Below, one piece after another: positions 1 to 8,009 of a stretch of 64,000 bases of DNA. The DNA lies in assembly GCF_018069805.1 (NCBI RefSeq), contig NZ_JAGPYN010000003.1, forward strand, positions 62,001-126,000, written 5' to 3'. Position numbers and translations under genes: made by a program. The stretch is from Pseudoalteromonas ostreae. GTDB taxonomy: Bacteria > Pseudomonadota > Gammaproteobacteria > Enterobacterales > Alteromonadaceae. Under the pieces are notes generated by a model that was not told where the DNA came from, did no database searches, and saw only the letters and a list, made by a program, of their open reading frames with translations. How positions within the stretch are numbered: the stretch's first letter is position 1; the number at the start of each line of letters is the position of its first letter.

Positions 1-837
1 TTGCCAGCGACTAAAGCTATTCCAAAAGAGATGTTACCAGTTGTAGATAAGCCCTTGATTCAATATGTAGTTAATGAAGCGGTTGCTGCGGGTATTAAAG
101 AAATTGTATTAGTGACTCACTCGAGTAAAAACTCGATTGAAAACCATTTTGATACCAGCTTTGAGTTAGAAGCAACGCTAGAGAAGCGGGTAAAGCGTCA
201 GTTACTTGCTGAAGTACAAGCTATTTGCCCTAAAGACGTGACAATTATTCACGTTCGCCAAGGTGAAGCAAAAGGCTTAGGGCACGCAATTAACTGCGCA
301 GCGCCAATTATTGGTAACGAACCGTTTGTGGTTATTTTACCTGATGTGATCATAGATGATGTTGAAAGTAATCTTAAAAAAGATAATTTAGCTGAAATGA
401 TTACTCGCTTTAATACAAACGGCGAAAGCCAAATAATGGTTGAGCCTGTGCCAATGGAGGATGTTGATAAGTTTGGTGTGGTCGATTTAGGCGACGTAAA
501 GCTTGAACAAGGGCAAAGCGCAGCGATCCTCAATATGGTTGAAAAACCTCCAGTGCATAGCGCACCATCAAATTTGGCTGTGGTAGGTCGTTATGTGCTA
601 AGTAAAAATATTTGGCCATTACTTGCAAAAACTCCCGCAGGCGCCGGCGACGAAATTCAGTTAACAGACGCAATTGCGATGCTAATGGAAAAAGAATCTG
701 TTGCTGCTTATGCGATAAAAGGACGCAGTCATGATTGTGGTAGCAAGCTTGGTTATTTAAAAGCGACTATTGAGTTTGCACTGCGTCGTGATGAATTTAA
801 AGATGAACTAAGTGATTTTATTAAAACCTTAGTTTAA
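1..837 (+). CDS. galU: UTP--glucose-1-phosphate uridylyltransferase, 5'-truncated by window edge
   Basis: Makes UDP-glucose from UTP and glucose-1-phosphate in the cytoplasm, feeding LPS, capsule and osmolyte synthesis. The visible part begins inside the nucleotide-binding N-terminus: [17 protein letters not shown] follows directly from the usual GLGTRML motif, which lies before base 1. The first codon (ttg) is therefore an internal Leu and not a start. The rest is colinear with GalU to the C-terminus, including [15 protein letters not shown] and the [10 protein letters not shown] segment. About 20 N-terminal residues are missing. A rho-independent terminator follows the stop, so it is transcriptionally separate from the next gene. 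Identity is secure from these motifs. Confidence 0.95.
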   Translation: MPATKAIPKEMLPVVDKPLIQYVVNEAVAAGIKEIVLVTHSSKNSIENHFDTSFELEATLEKRVKRQLLAEVQAICPKDVTIIHVRQGEAKGLGHAINCAAPIIGNEPFVVILPDVIIDDVESNLKKDNLAEMITRFNTNGESQIMVEPVPMEDVDKFGVVDLGDVKLEQGQSAAILNMVEKPPVHSAPSNLAVVGRYVLSKNIWPLLAKTPAGAGDEIQLTDAIAMLMEKESVAAYAIKGRSHDCGSKLGYLKATIEFALRRDEFKDELSDFIKTLV

Positions 838-861
838 GCTCCTTTATTGAGCCTAACTTAT

Positions 862-888
862 AAAAGTGCCTTAGTGGCACTTTTTTAT
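862..888 (+). terminator. Rho-independent terminator after galU
   Basis: Perfect 7-bp stem AAGTGCC/GGCACTT (864-870 and 876-882) with a 5-nt loop, preceded by an A-run and followed by a T-run, 25 bases after the galU stop. Confidence 0.85.
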
Positions 889-899
889 TGCTTAAAATC

Positions 900-928
900 C
901 TGAAACTGGCACTGACTTTGCTTATAAT
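900..928 (+). promoter_or_regulatory. Overlapping sigma-54 and sigma-70-like promoter before the SPOR lipoprotein gene
   Basis: TGGCACTGACTTTGCT at 907-922 matches the sigma-54 consensus TGGCAC-N5-TTGCW at every defined base, with GG at 908-909 and GC at 920-921. A perfect sigma-70 -10 box TATAAT lies at 923-928, with CTGAAA 17 bp upstream as a weak -35. The start codon is at 959. Which sigma factor is used cannot be decided from sequence. The other sigma-54 sites in this window lie before flagellar genes. Confidence 0.6.
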
Positions 929-958
929 ACGGCATTATTTATTTTGTGATGCTAACAG

Positions 959-1591
959 ATGATGTGTTTTAAAAAGCAAGCTTGGTATACCACAGTGTTG
1001 ATTACAGCAACTGTCTGGCTTAGTGGGTGCAGTAGTATTAATGCTAACTCTGTGGAACAGCAGCCTGCATTAATTTCTGATCAACAAGTCAAAGAGTATG
1101 TTCAGCAATGGCACTCGCAACAAGAGAGTATAACTCGTTTAGCTGCGATGGAGGAAGACTTGCAACTGTTAATAATGGCACTTTCCTCTCAAACTGATAT
1201 TGCAGAAAATCCAGCAGTGCTTCGCGAAGATAATGTTACTGTTGCTCATTATGCTGAAAAAATACAGACCCCTGATACTGCTAACTCCTCAAAAACTATC
1301 GAAAACCGCCCTTTGCCACTGTATGGCAACTCACTGCCAGGCGCGCAACTTGGGCTGTATTTAAAACCACAGAGAGTGAGAACGCAAATAGCAAGGTTGC
1401 AGCAACAATATCCGCAGGCATTTAGCCAATTAGATTTTGTAATGACAGAGCGTCACAATAAAGGCGTTACCTTGTATGGACTGCGTGTTGGGCCATTTCA
1501 AAATTATACCGAGGCCAATCTATTTTGTTCATTAGCACAAAATTTAGGCCAAAAATGCCTGAGTGCCCCATTTGTTGGTCAGCCTTTGTAA
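959..1591 (+). CDS. Lipoprotein with SPOR-like C-terminal domain
   Basis: A 210-residue protein with a lipoprotein signal (LSGC, Cys24), so probably tethered to the outer membrane facing the periplasm. Residues ~40-75 look helical. The C-terminal ~80 residues (GLYLKPQ ... YGLRVGPFQNYTEANLFC) resemble a SPOR domain, a fold known to bind denuded septal peptidoglycan; this assignment rests on pattern, not on a search. Two cysteines in this region (in LFCSLAQ and QKCLS) could pair. It stands alone between a terminator and the sigma-28 promoter of the pilus-like operon, and has its own sigma-54-like promoter. Function unknown. A similar Cys-containing tail occurs on the usher downstream, suggesting a shared role. 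Confidence 0.6.
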   Translation: MMCFKKQAWYTTVLITATVWLSGCSSINANSVEQQPALISDQQVKEYVQQWHSQQESITRLAAMEEDLQLLIMALSSQTDIAENPAVLREDNVTVAHYAEKIQTPDTANSSKTIENRPLPLYGNSLPGAQLGLYLKPQRVRTQIARLQQQYPQAFSQLDFVMTERHNKGVTLYGLRVGPFQNYTEANLFCSLAQNLGQKCLSAPFVGQPL

Positions 1592-1630
1592 TTAAATAAG
1601 CTATTTATCTGATTTTTCAGTAATTAATCT

Positions 1631-1657
1631 TAAAGTAATTGTTCTAATTGCCGATAA
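1631..1657 (+). promoter_or_regulatory. Sigma-28 (FliA) promoter of the chaperone/usher operon
   Basis: TAAA at 1631-1634, exactly 15 bases, then GCCGATAA at 1650-1657: a full match to the FliA consensus TAAAG-N14-GCCGATAA. It equals the flgM promoter in this window and exceeds the match at the flagellin genes. It lies about 50 bp before the start codon at 1710. Confidence 0.75.
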
Positions 1658-1709
1658 ATCTTATGATAGGGATCTATATGGTAATACCCCATTTTTATAA
1701 GGATTTTAC

Positions 1710-2303
1710 ATGAGATTATCTTCAACTCTTCTGGCAGCAGCAGCGACAGCAAGCTCATTTGCTAGTTATGCTACTACCGAAAGCTTTGATGCGAAAGTTA
1801 AAGTGCAAAATACTGTCGTTTTAGCCAAAGGAAATGACTTAGATTTTGGTACAATTCGAGCGGTTGCAGATCCAGACGGTAATAATCAAGCTACATTGGT
1901 TATCAACCCTGAGCCTACAGCAAGTCCTGTATCGTCTAGAACTGATAACGTACCTGCTATTATTTCAATAATAGAGCAAGGTTCGCCTGCATCTTTTACA
2001 GTATCGGAAGTTGTGCCAAATGCTCGTTTATCAATTACTAACCCAACAGCAACAACCCTGAGCTCTAATGGTCAAGGTTTGAATGAGCCAAACTTTACAG
2101 TTGGTACTTGGACATACTTTATCACTAGCGGTCCAAATGCAAACACTTATTATTCATCGGTAGCGCCTAATTTAACTGCTGACGGTGATGGCAGTGTATC
2201 GTTTAATATTGGTGCAACTCTTTCGACAGCATCAATAACTTCTACAGAAGCGTACCGAGATACTGAGTACACAGGCACTTTTCTATTAGAAGTTGCTTAT
2301 TAA
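1710..2303 (+). CDS. Pilin-like secreted protein, DUF4402 type
   Basis: A 197-residue exported protein: Sec signal peptide to about residue 21 (AAATASSFASYA), then an all-beta sequence with the LDFGTI motif near residue 46 and a C-terminal beta strand ending in an aromatic (FLLEVAY), as expected of DUF4402/pilin-like subunits donated to a chaperone. It is the first and most strongly translated-looking gene of an operon with a second subunit, a PapD-like chaperone and an usher. A good AAGGA site precedes the ATG. Role inferred: major surface subunit of a chaperone/usher-type fibre. Expression probably depends on FliA (site at 1631-1657). Confidence 0.7.
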   Translation: MRLSSTLLAAAATASSFASYATTESFDAKVKVQNTVVLAKGNDLDFGTIRAVADPDGNNQATLVINPEPTASPVSSRTDNVPAIISIIEQGSPASFTVSEVVPNARLSITNPTATTLSSNGQGLNEPNFTVGTWTYFITSGPNANTYYSSVAPNLTADGDGSVSFNIGATLSTASITSTEAYRDTEYTGTFLLEVAY

Positions 2304-2310
2304 TTTAATC

Positions 2311-2778
2311 ATGCGTTTTTTGTTGTTATTTACGATGCTTTCAATACTGTATTCACAGTCAACAAGAGCCGCGAGTATAGAACAACAAGCGCTTGATTTT
2401 GGCACCTTAGTTATTCTTAAAAGTGATCAAATAGGTTCTGTAATTATCAAGGATGATGGTTCGATTAGCACCTCTGGCGAAATTTATATCCTTAAAGAAG
2501 GTCGCCCAGCAGAGCTGATACTCACTGATATCGCCCCAGGCACTCGAGTTTCTATGAATTTAGTGGCACCTGCAACTATGCAACATAATACTAAGGGAAG
2601 TAGTAGTGCCGACTTTAGAGTGACCTTAAATGGCTTTCCTAAAGACGCAACAAGCGATGAGTTTAGCGAAGTGCATGTATTTATTGGTGGTAAATTAGAA
2701 ATAAATACAAGCAGCAAACAATATGTTGACGGCGACTATTCAACAACCACAAACTTAGAAATTTCAGTGGATTATTAA
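2311..2778 (+). CDS. Minor pilin-like secreted protein, DUF4402-like
   Basis: About 155 residues. The ATG at 2311 gives a normal signal peptide (MRFLLLFTMLSILYSQSTRA), so it is preferred over the in-frame TTG at 2293 that lies inside the previous gene. The mature part contains ALDFGTLVI, parallel to the LDFGTI of the upstream subunit, and ends LEISVDY, again a terminal strand with a final Tyr. It lies 7 bases after the upstream stop and 8 bases before the chaperone gene, so is co-transcribed. Probably a second (tip or minor) subunit of the same fibre. The family call is by resemblance to its neighbour. Confidence 0.6.
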   Translation: MRFLLLFTMLSILYSQSTRAASIEQQALDFGTLVILKSDQIGSVIIKDDGSISTSGEIYILKEGRPAELILTDIAPGTRVSMNLVAPATMQHNTKGSSSADFRVTLNGFPKDATSDEFSEVHVFIGGKLEINTSSKQYVDGDYSTTTNLEISVDY

Positions 2779-2786
2779 GGATTTAA

Positions 2787-3599
2787 ATGTTTAATAAATT
2801 AACCGTGATACTGCTTTTAAGCTTTTGTTTTTTTAGCCAGGCGGTAATGGCGAATTTACTTATTTCTCCTACTCGTATTAGTTTTGATGAGCGTCAACGT
2901 ACTGCAAAGGTCACAGTGATCAACACCAGTGACGAGTACAAAACTTACCGAGTGCAGTGGAGCGAAAAGCAATCCACATCAACCGGAGGGTATGTAACCT
3001 TACTTGAGCCGACGGCGACAAGTTTAAGCCCGATGACGCGCTTATCACCAAAGCAAATGCGTTTGGCGCCTGGTGAAAAGCAAACCGTTAAAATTGCAAT
3101 TCGAAAACCAAAACAGTTAGCAGATGGTGAATATCGTTCGCATTTATTATTTCAGGCGTTGCCAAATGAAAACCCAAATAGTACGAGTTCAATAAAAATT
3201 AATATGATCATGAGCTACAGTATTCCAGTTATCCTTCGTGAACATGCTGAAGTACCAAAAGTACTCATTGAGCAAGCGCAAGTGATTAAAAACCAGAGCA
3301 ACCAACGACTACAATTTAAATTAAAACTCAATCGTGAAACTCACTTTAGCAGTTATGGTAAATTAACCGCGTTTTATCAACAAAATGCTAATGCTAAGCT
3401 GGAAGCTATCGCTGAAATTGGCAATTTAAGTATTTACTCGGATGTAAAAAATGCCGAGGTAATGTTGAGTTTATTTAGTGATAAAACCCTAGATAAGCCT
3501 GGTACTGTTATTTTTAAATATATCGGTGCAGATGAGTATCAAGACATAAATTTTGCCGAGTATACTTTAGCGATTAGTCCAAGAATGCTGCAACTTTAA
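2787..3599 (+). CDS. Periplasmic pilus chaperone, PapD-like
   Basis: 270 residues with a signal peptide (to about residue 22, VMA). Mature N-terminus NLLISPTRISFDERQRTAKVTV is the first strand of a PapD-type immunoglobulin domain. LAPGEKQTVKI around residue 97 and the SYSIPVILRE strand around residue 146 are the other chaperone hallmarks (G1-strand hydrophobics). Such chaperones complement the fold of subunits in the periplasm and pass them to the usher. Located between the subunit genes and the usher gene with an AAGGA ribosome site. The closest class appears to be the non-classical (alpha/sigma-type) chaperones, but the class is not settled from sequence alone. Confidence 0.8.
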   Translation: MFNKLTVILLLSFCFFSQAVMANLLISPTRISFDERQRTAKVTVINTSDEYKTYRVQWSEKQSTSTGGYVTLLEPTATSLSPMTRLSPKQMRLAPGEKQTVKIAIRKPKQLADGEYRSHLLFQALPNENPNSTSSIKINMIMSYSIPVILREHAEVPKVLIEQAQVIKNQSNQRLQFKLKLNRETHFSSYGKLTAFYQQNANAKLEAIAEIGNLSIYSDVKNAEVMLSLFSDKTLDKPGTVIFKYIGADEYQDINFAEYTLAISPRMLQL

Positions 3600-3605
3600 C
3601 TCTTC

Positions 3606-4310
3606 ATGACCAAGAATACAGGGCTAAAGTGCATTACACTATGGCTAAGTTTATGCCTTAGTAACAATGCATTCGCGACTAATAACGTAACTGTGAATGA
3701 TGCATTAAAAACACTTCGCAAGATTGAAGCTAAACTAACCGACTTACCAATAGCTTCTCAGCCTAACGTTAACAGCCCTGTTGCGTCAAACCAACCGCGG
3801 ATCGCAAGCGGTGAGTTTTTATTATTTTCGTTGTCTTTAAATGATTACTACTTAGGCGAAGTGTTCGCTTTAAAAAGTGATCAGGGTATTCAACTTGGCC
3901 TTAGTAGCCTAGCTGATATATTGCAATTTGGAATAGAAGTTGATCTTGCAACTCGTTCTGCTCAAGGCTGGTATCGAGAGCAACAGCCTTTCATTTTAGA
4001 TGCCAGCACCCTGCCTGCAACACTGATAACTTACGCAGGTATGTTTGAACTAACGGCTGCTGATATTAGCATTGATGATGACATGTATATTGAAATGGCG
4101 CAGTTAAAAGAGGTTTTTGGGCTGCAATTTACAGTCGATTATGGTGATTTAGAAATAGAGTTAAGTTCGGCCATCTTATTACCAATTGAACAACAGCGAG
4201 AACGCCATGCTAGAAGGCTTAACCCCTCGAATCGTAATGCCAACCCACCTTGCCTTGGAAAGCCAGCCCGTATCAAGCGCTTTCATCACCTGTTGCTGAT
4301 TTACAATTAA
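3606..4310 (+). CDS. Outer-membrane usher, N-terminal fragment (frameshifted)
   Basis: Signal peptide (CLSNNAFA), then a 200-residue periplasmic-type region ending at LLPIEQQRERHARR, the position where usher N-terminal domains lead into the barrel. After about codon 215 the reading becomes unusher-like (GKPARIKRFHHLL) and stops at 4310, while the barrel continues in another frame from about 4250. Together the two frames span 3606-6565, which is one base short of an intact ~986-codon usher. So a single base is missing between about 4238 and 4310. Either the gene is broken, or this is an assembly error. No classical slippery heptamer with downstream structure was seen. Confidence 0.7.
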   Translation: MTKNTGLKCITLWLSLCLSNNAFATNNVTVNDALKTLRKIEAKLTDLPIASQPNVNSPVASNQPRIASGEFLLFSLSLNDYYLGEVFALKSDQGIQLGLSSLADILQFGIEVDLATRSAQGWYREQQPFILDASTLPATLITYAGMFELTAADISIDDDMYIEMAQLKEVFGLQFTVDYGDLEIELSSAILLPIEQQRERHARRLNPSNRNANPPCLGKPARIKRFHHLLLIYN

Positions 4311-6565
4311 ACTACAGTGCTGATAAAAATCAAAATAGAACAAGTTACTCATTATTAGGTGCACAAGACTTTGCTTATTTATCTGCCGAATACTTTTTAT
4401 CTGGTCGCGAGGGCGATTTACTCAGCGACTCGCGTTTAACATTTACTAAGCAAGACCCGCAAAGCTCATTACTGGGAGTGTTAGCTGCCAGTGAAGTTGA
4501 GTTTGGTGATGTAACGGCCACACAAGTTGACAGCCGTTACAACAGTCAATATGGCCGTGGTATTAAGTTTTCAAACCGCGGACTGATTCAACAATTTGAT
4601 AGTAACCGTATTAATTTAAGTGGTCCGATTCAGTTAGGCTGGGACGTTGAGCTTTATCGTAACGGCGTATTGATTGCGCAGCAATTAAGCTTATCAGATG
4701 GTCGTTATATTTTTGATAATGTTGATTTGTTTTATGGTGAGAATAACTTCGAGCTTATTTTTTATGGTCCTCAAGGGCAGGTCGAGCGAAAAAGCGAATA
4801 CTATTTTATTGATAGTAACCAATTAGCACAAGGTGAAGGATTTTATGAACTATCAGTCTCTGAGCAGGGTAAAAAATTGCTTGGCAATACAGCCTTCAAT
4901 AATGACAGCACAGGCTGGCAAATAGCCGGGCGCTACGAGCAAGGTATTACAGACGACTTCTCGATATATACCGCTGCACTGGCACAAAAAAGATCGCATG
5001 ACGACCTACAACACATGCTACTGGGGACTAACCTTAGCTTATTTAGCCGCCTGTTATTAAACTTAGATTACCAGAAAAATAATCAACATGAACAAGAGCT
5101 TGAGCTTACAGCACGCACGCAATTTGCTGATCAATCTTTACTTTTCAGCGCAACGAATCGAACCGATGAATTAAAACAAAAATACGACAGTTATCAGTTT
5201 GATATGGCTGGCGAGTTGATGCAAAACAGTTACGGGCGGCTAAACTACCAAAACAATTTATTGTATCAAACATCAGATAACCGAGGCATCTATAAGCAAG
5301 CACAAAACCGTTTGAATTATGCGATTGCTGGCTTAGCGTTGAGCAACCAATTACAATGGCAACAAAGTAATAATGTTGGATCAGTGTATGGCTCAACACG
5401 TTTGCAAGGGCGTTTGGGTCGTATTTATAGCCGTTTTAGTGTTGATTACACATTATCTCCTATCAATGAAGTCACCAGCTACGAGGCTGAGTTTAACCGT
5501 AGTATTACCAATCAACTGCAAGCAGAAGTCACCTTACGTGATTCTCGTATTAATGATATTCAATCGGCTGATTTAGGCTTAAGTTGGCAAAGCAATAAAT
5601 TTAGTCTCACTAGTAATCTAAACTACGACAGTGAAGATAACTGGCAGCTTAGCGTATATAGCCGATTCAGCCTTGGTTATGACACACAAAACAATCACTA
5701 TTTTGTGTCCAAGCAAAGCTTAACAACGACCGGCACATTAATGTTACGGGTATTTTTAGATCAAAATAACAACGGCATTATGGATCCTGACGAGCAAGGT
5801 GTTGCTGGTATAAAAGTAAAAGGGCTGCAAAATTATCGCCAAGCAATAACCGATGAAAATGGCATTGCATTGTTAACCTCAATGCCAGCTAATCGCACCA
5901 CAGATATTGTGCTCGATAGAGATAGCTTCCCCGATCCGTTTTTTGTGCCTGCCCATGAGGGCTTTTCAATCACGCCAAGAGCAGGATTTATTGAATACAT
6001 GGATTACCCGCTAAATAACGCCAGCGAAATTGAAGGGGTGGTGTATCAGCAGCAAGGGGAGCACACTTATGTGCAGCCTTATGCAAAAATAACCTTGTTA
6101 GATCAAAATGATAAAGAAGTTGCCAACACCCAAGCGGCTTATGATGGTTATTATTTGTTTACCGACCTACGGCCAGGGCAGTATCGGGCTGTGGTTGACG
6201 ATAGCTTTAAAGAACGTAAAGCATTAAAAAACACCCAGCAAGTAACTGTTGATTTATCAGCAAAAGGGGATGTGTTGGTTGGGGTTGATTTTACTTTGAA
6301 ATCACTTGAAGAAGTGTCAGGGACTATTGTTAATGCGGGGGATTTTTCATCGTTAATGATGTTAAAGGCATACTTACGCTTGATAAGCCCACGCTTAAAA
6401 TTACAACCGCAAGACGTGTTTTACATTCATGATCAACAGCAAAATAAGTATATACTCGCCTTTGGGTATGCAGAGCAAGCAAAACCTGAATTTGCAACTA
6501 TGTGCCAATCACTGATAGCGCAGGGCTTAAACTGTGAGCTTGAGCAACGAACAATACGTCATTAA
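4250..6565 (+). CDS. Outer-membrane usher, barrel and C-terminal fragment (frameshifted)
   Basis: Continues the usher of the previous entry; the nominal TTG start is not real initiation. It shows SSPVADLQLNYS, then a long amphipathic beta-barrel region with SLSDGRYIFDNVDLFYGENNF as an inserted plug-like part. From about residue 495 come carboxypeptidase-regulatory/SdrB-like beta sandwiches with an EF-hand-like loop (DQNNNGIMDPDE), then a second repeat at GYYLFTDLRPGQYR. The last ~70 residues look SPOR-like, with Cys in MCQSLI and LNCEL. Overall it is like CS1/TcfC-type ushers with extra C-terminal domains. The function in secreting the DUF4402 subunits is inferred from the operon. Whether intact protein is made is unknown. 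Confidence 0.7.
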   Translation: MPWKASPYQALSSPVADLQLNYSADKNQNRTSYSLLGAQDFAYLSAEYFLSGREGDLLSDSRLTFTKQDPQSSLLGVLAASEVEFGDVTATQVDSRYNSQYGRGIKFSNRGLIQQFDSNRINLSGPIQLGWDVELYRNGVLIAQQLSLSDGRYIFDNVDLFYGENNFELIFYGPQGQVERKSEYYFIDSNQLAQGEGFYELSVSEQGKKLLGNTAFNNDSTGWQIAGRYEQGITDDFSIYTAALAQKRSHDDLQHMLLGTNLSLFSRLLLNLDYQKNNQHEQELELTARTQFADQSLLFSATNRTDELKQKYDSYQFDMAGELMQNSYGRLNYQNNLLYQTSDNRGIYKQAQNRLNYAIAGLALSNQLQWQQSNNVGSVYGSTRLQGRLGRIYSRFSVDYTLSPINEVTSYEAEFNRSITNQLQAEVTLRDSRINDIQSADLGLSWQSNKFSLTSNLNYDSEDNWQLSVYSRFSLGYDTQNNHYFVSKQSLTTTGTLMLRVFLDQNNNGIMDPDEQGVAGIKVKGLQNYRQAITDENGIALLTSMPANRTTDIVLDRDSFPDPFFVPAHEGFSITPRAGFIEYMDYPLNNASEIEGVVYQQQGEHTYVQPYAKITLLDQNDKEVANTQAAYDGYYLFTDLRPGQYRAVVDDSFKERKALKNTQQVTVDLSAKGDVLVGVDFTLKSLEEVSGTIVNAGDFSSLMMLKAYLRLISPRLKLQPQDVFYIHDQQQNKYILAFGYAEQAKPEFATMCQSLIAQGLNCELEQRTIRH

Positions 6566-6668
6566 ATAAATAGCAAAAAAACGCCTAAGCTGATTGTGAT
6601 AAATTAAAGCTACAACAGCTCAACTGCATGGTGACTCACTACACCGATAACCCAATAAAATTATAAAT

Positions 6669-6684
6669 AGGCATAATACTTGCT
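6669..6684 (+). promoter_or_regulatory. Sigma-54-like promoter of the flgO-like trio
   Basis: AGGCATAATACTTGCT has GG at 6670-6671 and GC at 6682-6683 with the required 10-base spacing and an intact TTGCT -12 element. The -24 element deviates at two positions from TGGCAC. The start codon is at 6718. Confidence 0.45.
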
Positions 6685-6717
6685 TTGTTATTGCCATGTT
6701 TAGTGAGGATGGCAATT

Positions 6718-7311
6718 ATGCGCCTTTTGTTATGTTTATTATTGCTGAGTCTAACTGCGTGTAGTTTAACGCAAGAAAAACCGCCAGCACCAAGTACCAA
6801 TGCCCCAAAAGCAACAATGGCACCTTATACTGTGCATCAGTATGTGAGTGATTTGAGTAGTCAATTGAGCCATGTGCAAGGGCCGTTTAAAAGCTCTGCA
6901 CGGATTGCCGTTACTAGCTTTTACTTAGCCAACGCGCTAGACAGTGAGCTGGCACAAGGGCAGGGCGCAGGGCTGAGTCAGCAAATTCAAGAAAGCTTAC
7001 TTACTCAGTTTACCCAACTTGGCTATAACACCATTGAATATCGCCTTGAAAAACACCTTAATTTAGCCAGCAACGCAGATGGCATGTTAAGTCGTGATAT
7101 TAGTAAGTTACGCCAACGTCAGAATATTGACTTTGTTATCACGGGTACCTTAACACGGCAACAACATGCCTATATAGTTAACGCCCGTATGGTAAATACA
7201 CAAGATAGCCGCGTTGTATCTGCCGCCAGTACAGAGATCCCTATCAATGTGATGTGGGGCGATGAAAAAATACAACAGCGCGACGGTTATATTTACCGCA
7301 GCGAATACTAA
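6718..7311 (+). CDS. FlgO-family outer-membrane lipoprotein (first of three)
   Basis: Start chosen at ATG 6718 (MRLLLCLLLLSLTAC) with GAGGA upstream, not at the in-frame TTG at 6685. Lipoprotein signal with Cys15. From about residue 40 it has the FlgO pattern: an amphipathic HQYVSDLSSQL helix, SARIAVTSFY, a central LSQQIQESLLTQF helix, and DFVITGTLTRQQHAYIVNARMV. FlgO family proteins are known in Vibrio as outer-membrane components around the flagellar H/T ring. It is the least similar of the three tandem copies (it lacks the DFKTTD segment) and has its own C-terminus. Operon with the next two genes (12-base gap). Confidence 0.75.
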   Translation: MRLLLCLLLLSLTACSLTQEKPPAPSTNAPKATMAPYTVHQYVSDLSSQLSHVQGPFKSSARIAVTSFYLANALDSELAQGQGAGLSQQIQESLLTQFTQLGYNTIEYRLEKHLNLASNADGMLSRDISKLRQRQNIDFVITGTLTRQQHAYIVNARMVNTQDSRVVSAASTEIPINVMWGDEKIQQRDGYIYRSEY

Positions 7312-7323
7312 TTAGGAGCTCTC

Positions 7324-8004
7324 ATGAAACGCTTAATATTAACTTTATGTTTGCCACTGGGTTTTGGTTGCGCGCAAATGATGGAACCGAGCAAAGCAGC
7401 ACAAACAGATTACTCTACACAGCTAGAGGATGATCAAAGAATGGTTGCAGCTCCTGGGCAAAGTAATACATTTTATCAAAATAATATTCCAGTGATGAAC
7501 GATAGCAGCCAAGTCACAGTCCCAACACGTAAAAATATTAATCATTATGTACGTGGCATAATGCAAGATATGGCTGAAAATTTACAATACGTAAATACCA
7601 AAACGCCGCTGGCCGTATCAAGCTTTATCTTTTTAGATGATGATTACAATGACGGCACATTGTTAGGTAATCAAATCGCCGAAAGTTTTATGCATGAACT
7701 ACACAGTTTTGGTGTACCGGTGATCGACTTTAAAACCACCGACTACATGCGTGTTACTCCCTCTGGCGACTTTGTATTTAGTCGCGACTATTTAGAGCTT
7801 AGCCAAGATCAAAACTTTAACTATGTACTGGCCGGCACTATGGTAAATCATCAAGGTGGTGTACTAGTCAATGCCCGAATTATTGGTTTAGCTAGTAAGG
7901 CTGTGGTTGGCTCTGCACAAGGGTTTATTCCGCAATCCGTTGTTGATGCACTCGACAGCAGCTATCGCACTGATGGCATAATGCTAAAACAAGCGAGTAA
8001 GTGA
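7324..8004 (+). CDS. flgO: FlgO-family outer-membrane lipoprotein (second of three)
   Basis: 226 residues, lipoprotein signal (GFGC, Cys16). The FlgO domain covers about residues 75-215: NHYVRGIMQDMAENL, LAVSSFIFLDDDY, LGNQIAESFMHELHSFGV, VIDFKTTDYMRVTPSGDFVFSRD and YVLAGTM. This copy and the third share the DFKTTD and GDFVFSRD motifs and most resemble Vibrio FlgO, which sits in the outer membrane and supports motility of the polar sheathed flagellum. An AGGAG ribosome site lies before the ATG, and its stop overlaps the region of the next start. The symbol is assigned by family resemblance; which of the three is the orthologue is not certain. Confidence 0.75.
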   Translation: MKRLILTLCLPLGFGCAQMMEPSKAAQTDYSTQLEDDQRMVAAPGQSNTFYQNNIPVMNDSSQVTVPTRKNINHYVRGIMQDMAENLQYVNTKTPLAVSSFIFLDDDYNDGTLLGNQIAESFMHELHSFGVPVIDFKTTDYMRVTPSGDFVFSRDYLELSQDQNFNYVLAGTMVNHQGGVLVNARIIGLASKAVVGSAQGFIPQSVVDALDSSYRTDGIMLKQASK

Positions 8005-8009
8005 GGCCA

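Noticed and set aside
4235..4310. Programmed ribosomal frameshift in the usher
   Set aside because: No X-XXY-YYZ slippery heptamer with a downstream stem was seen; mutation or sequencing error is simpler.
6644..6654. ACCGATAAC before the flgO trio as a FliA promoter
   Set aside because: No TAAA-like -35 at the required 15-base spacing; the nearby GG-N10-GC site is a better promoter.
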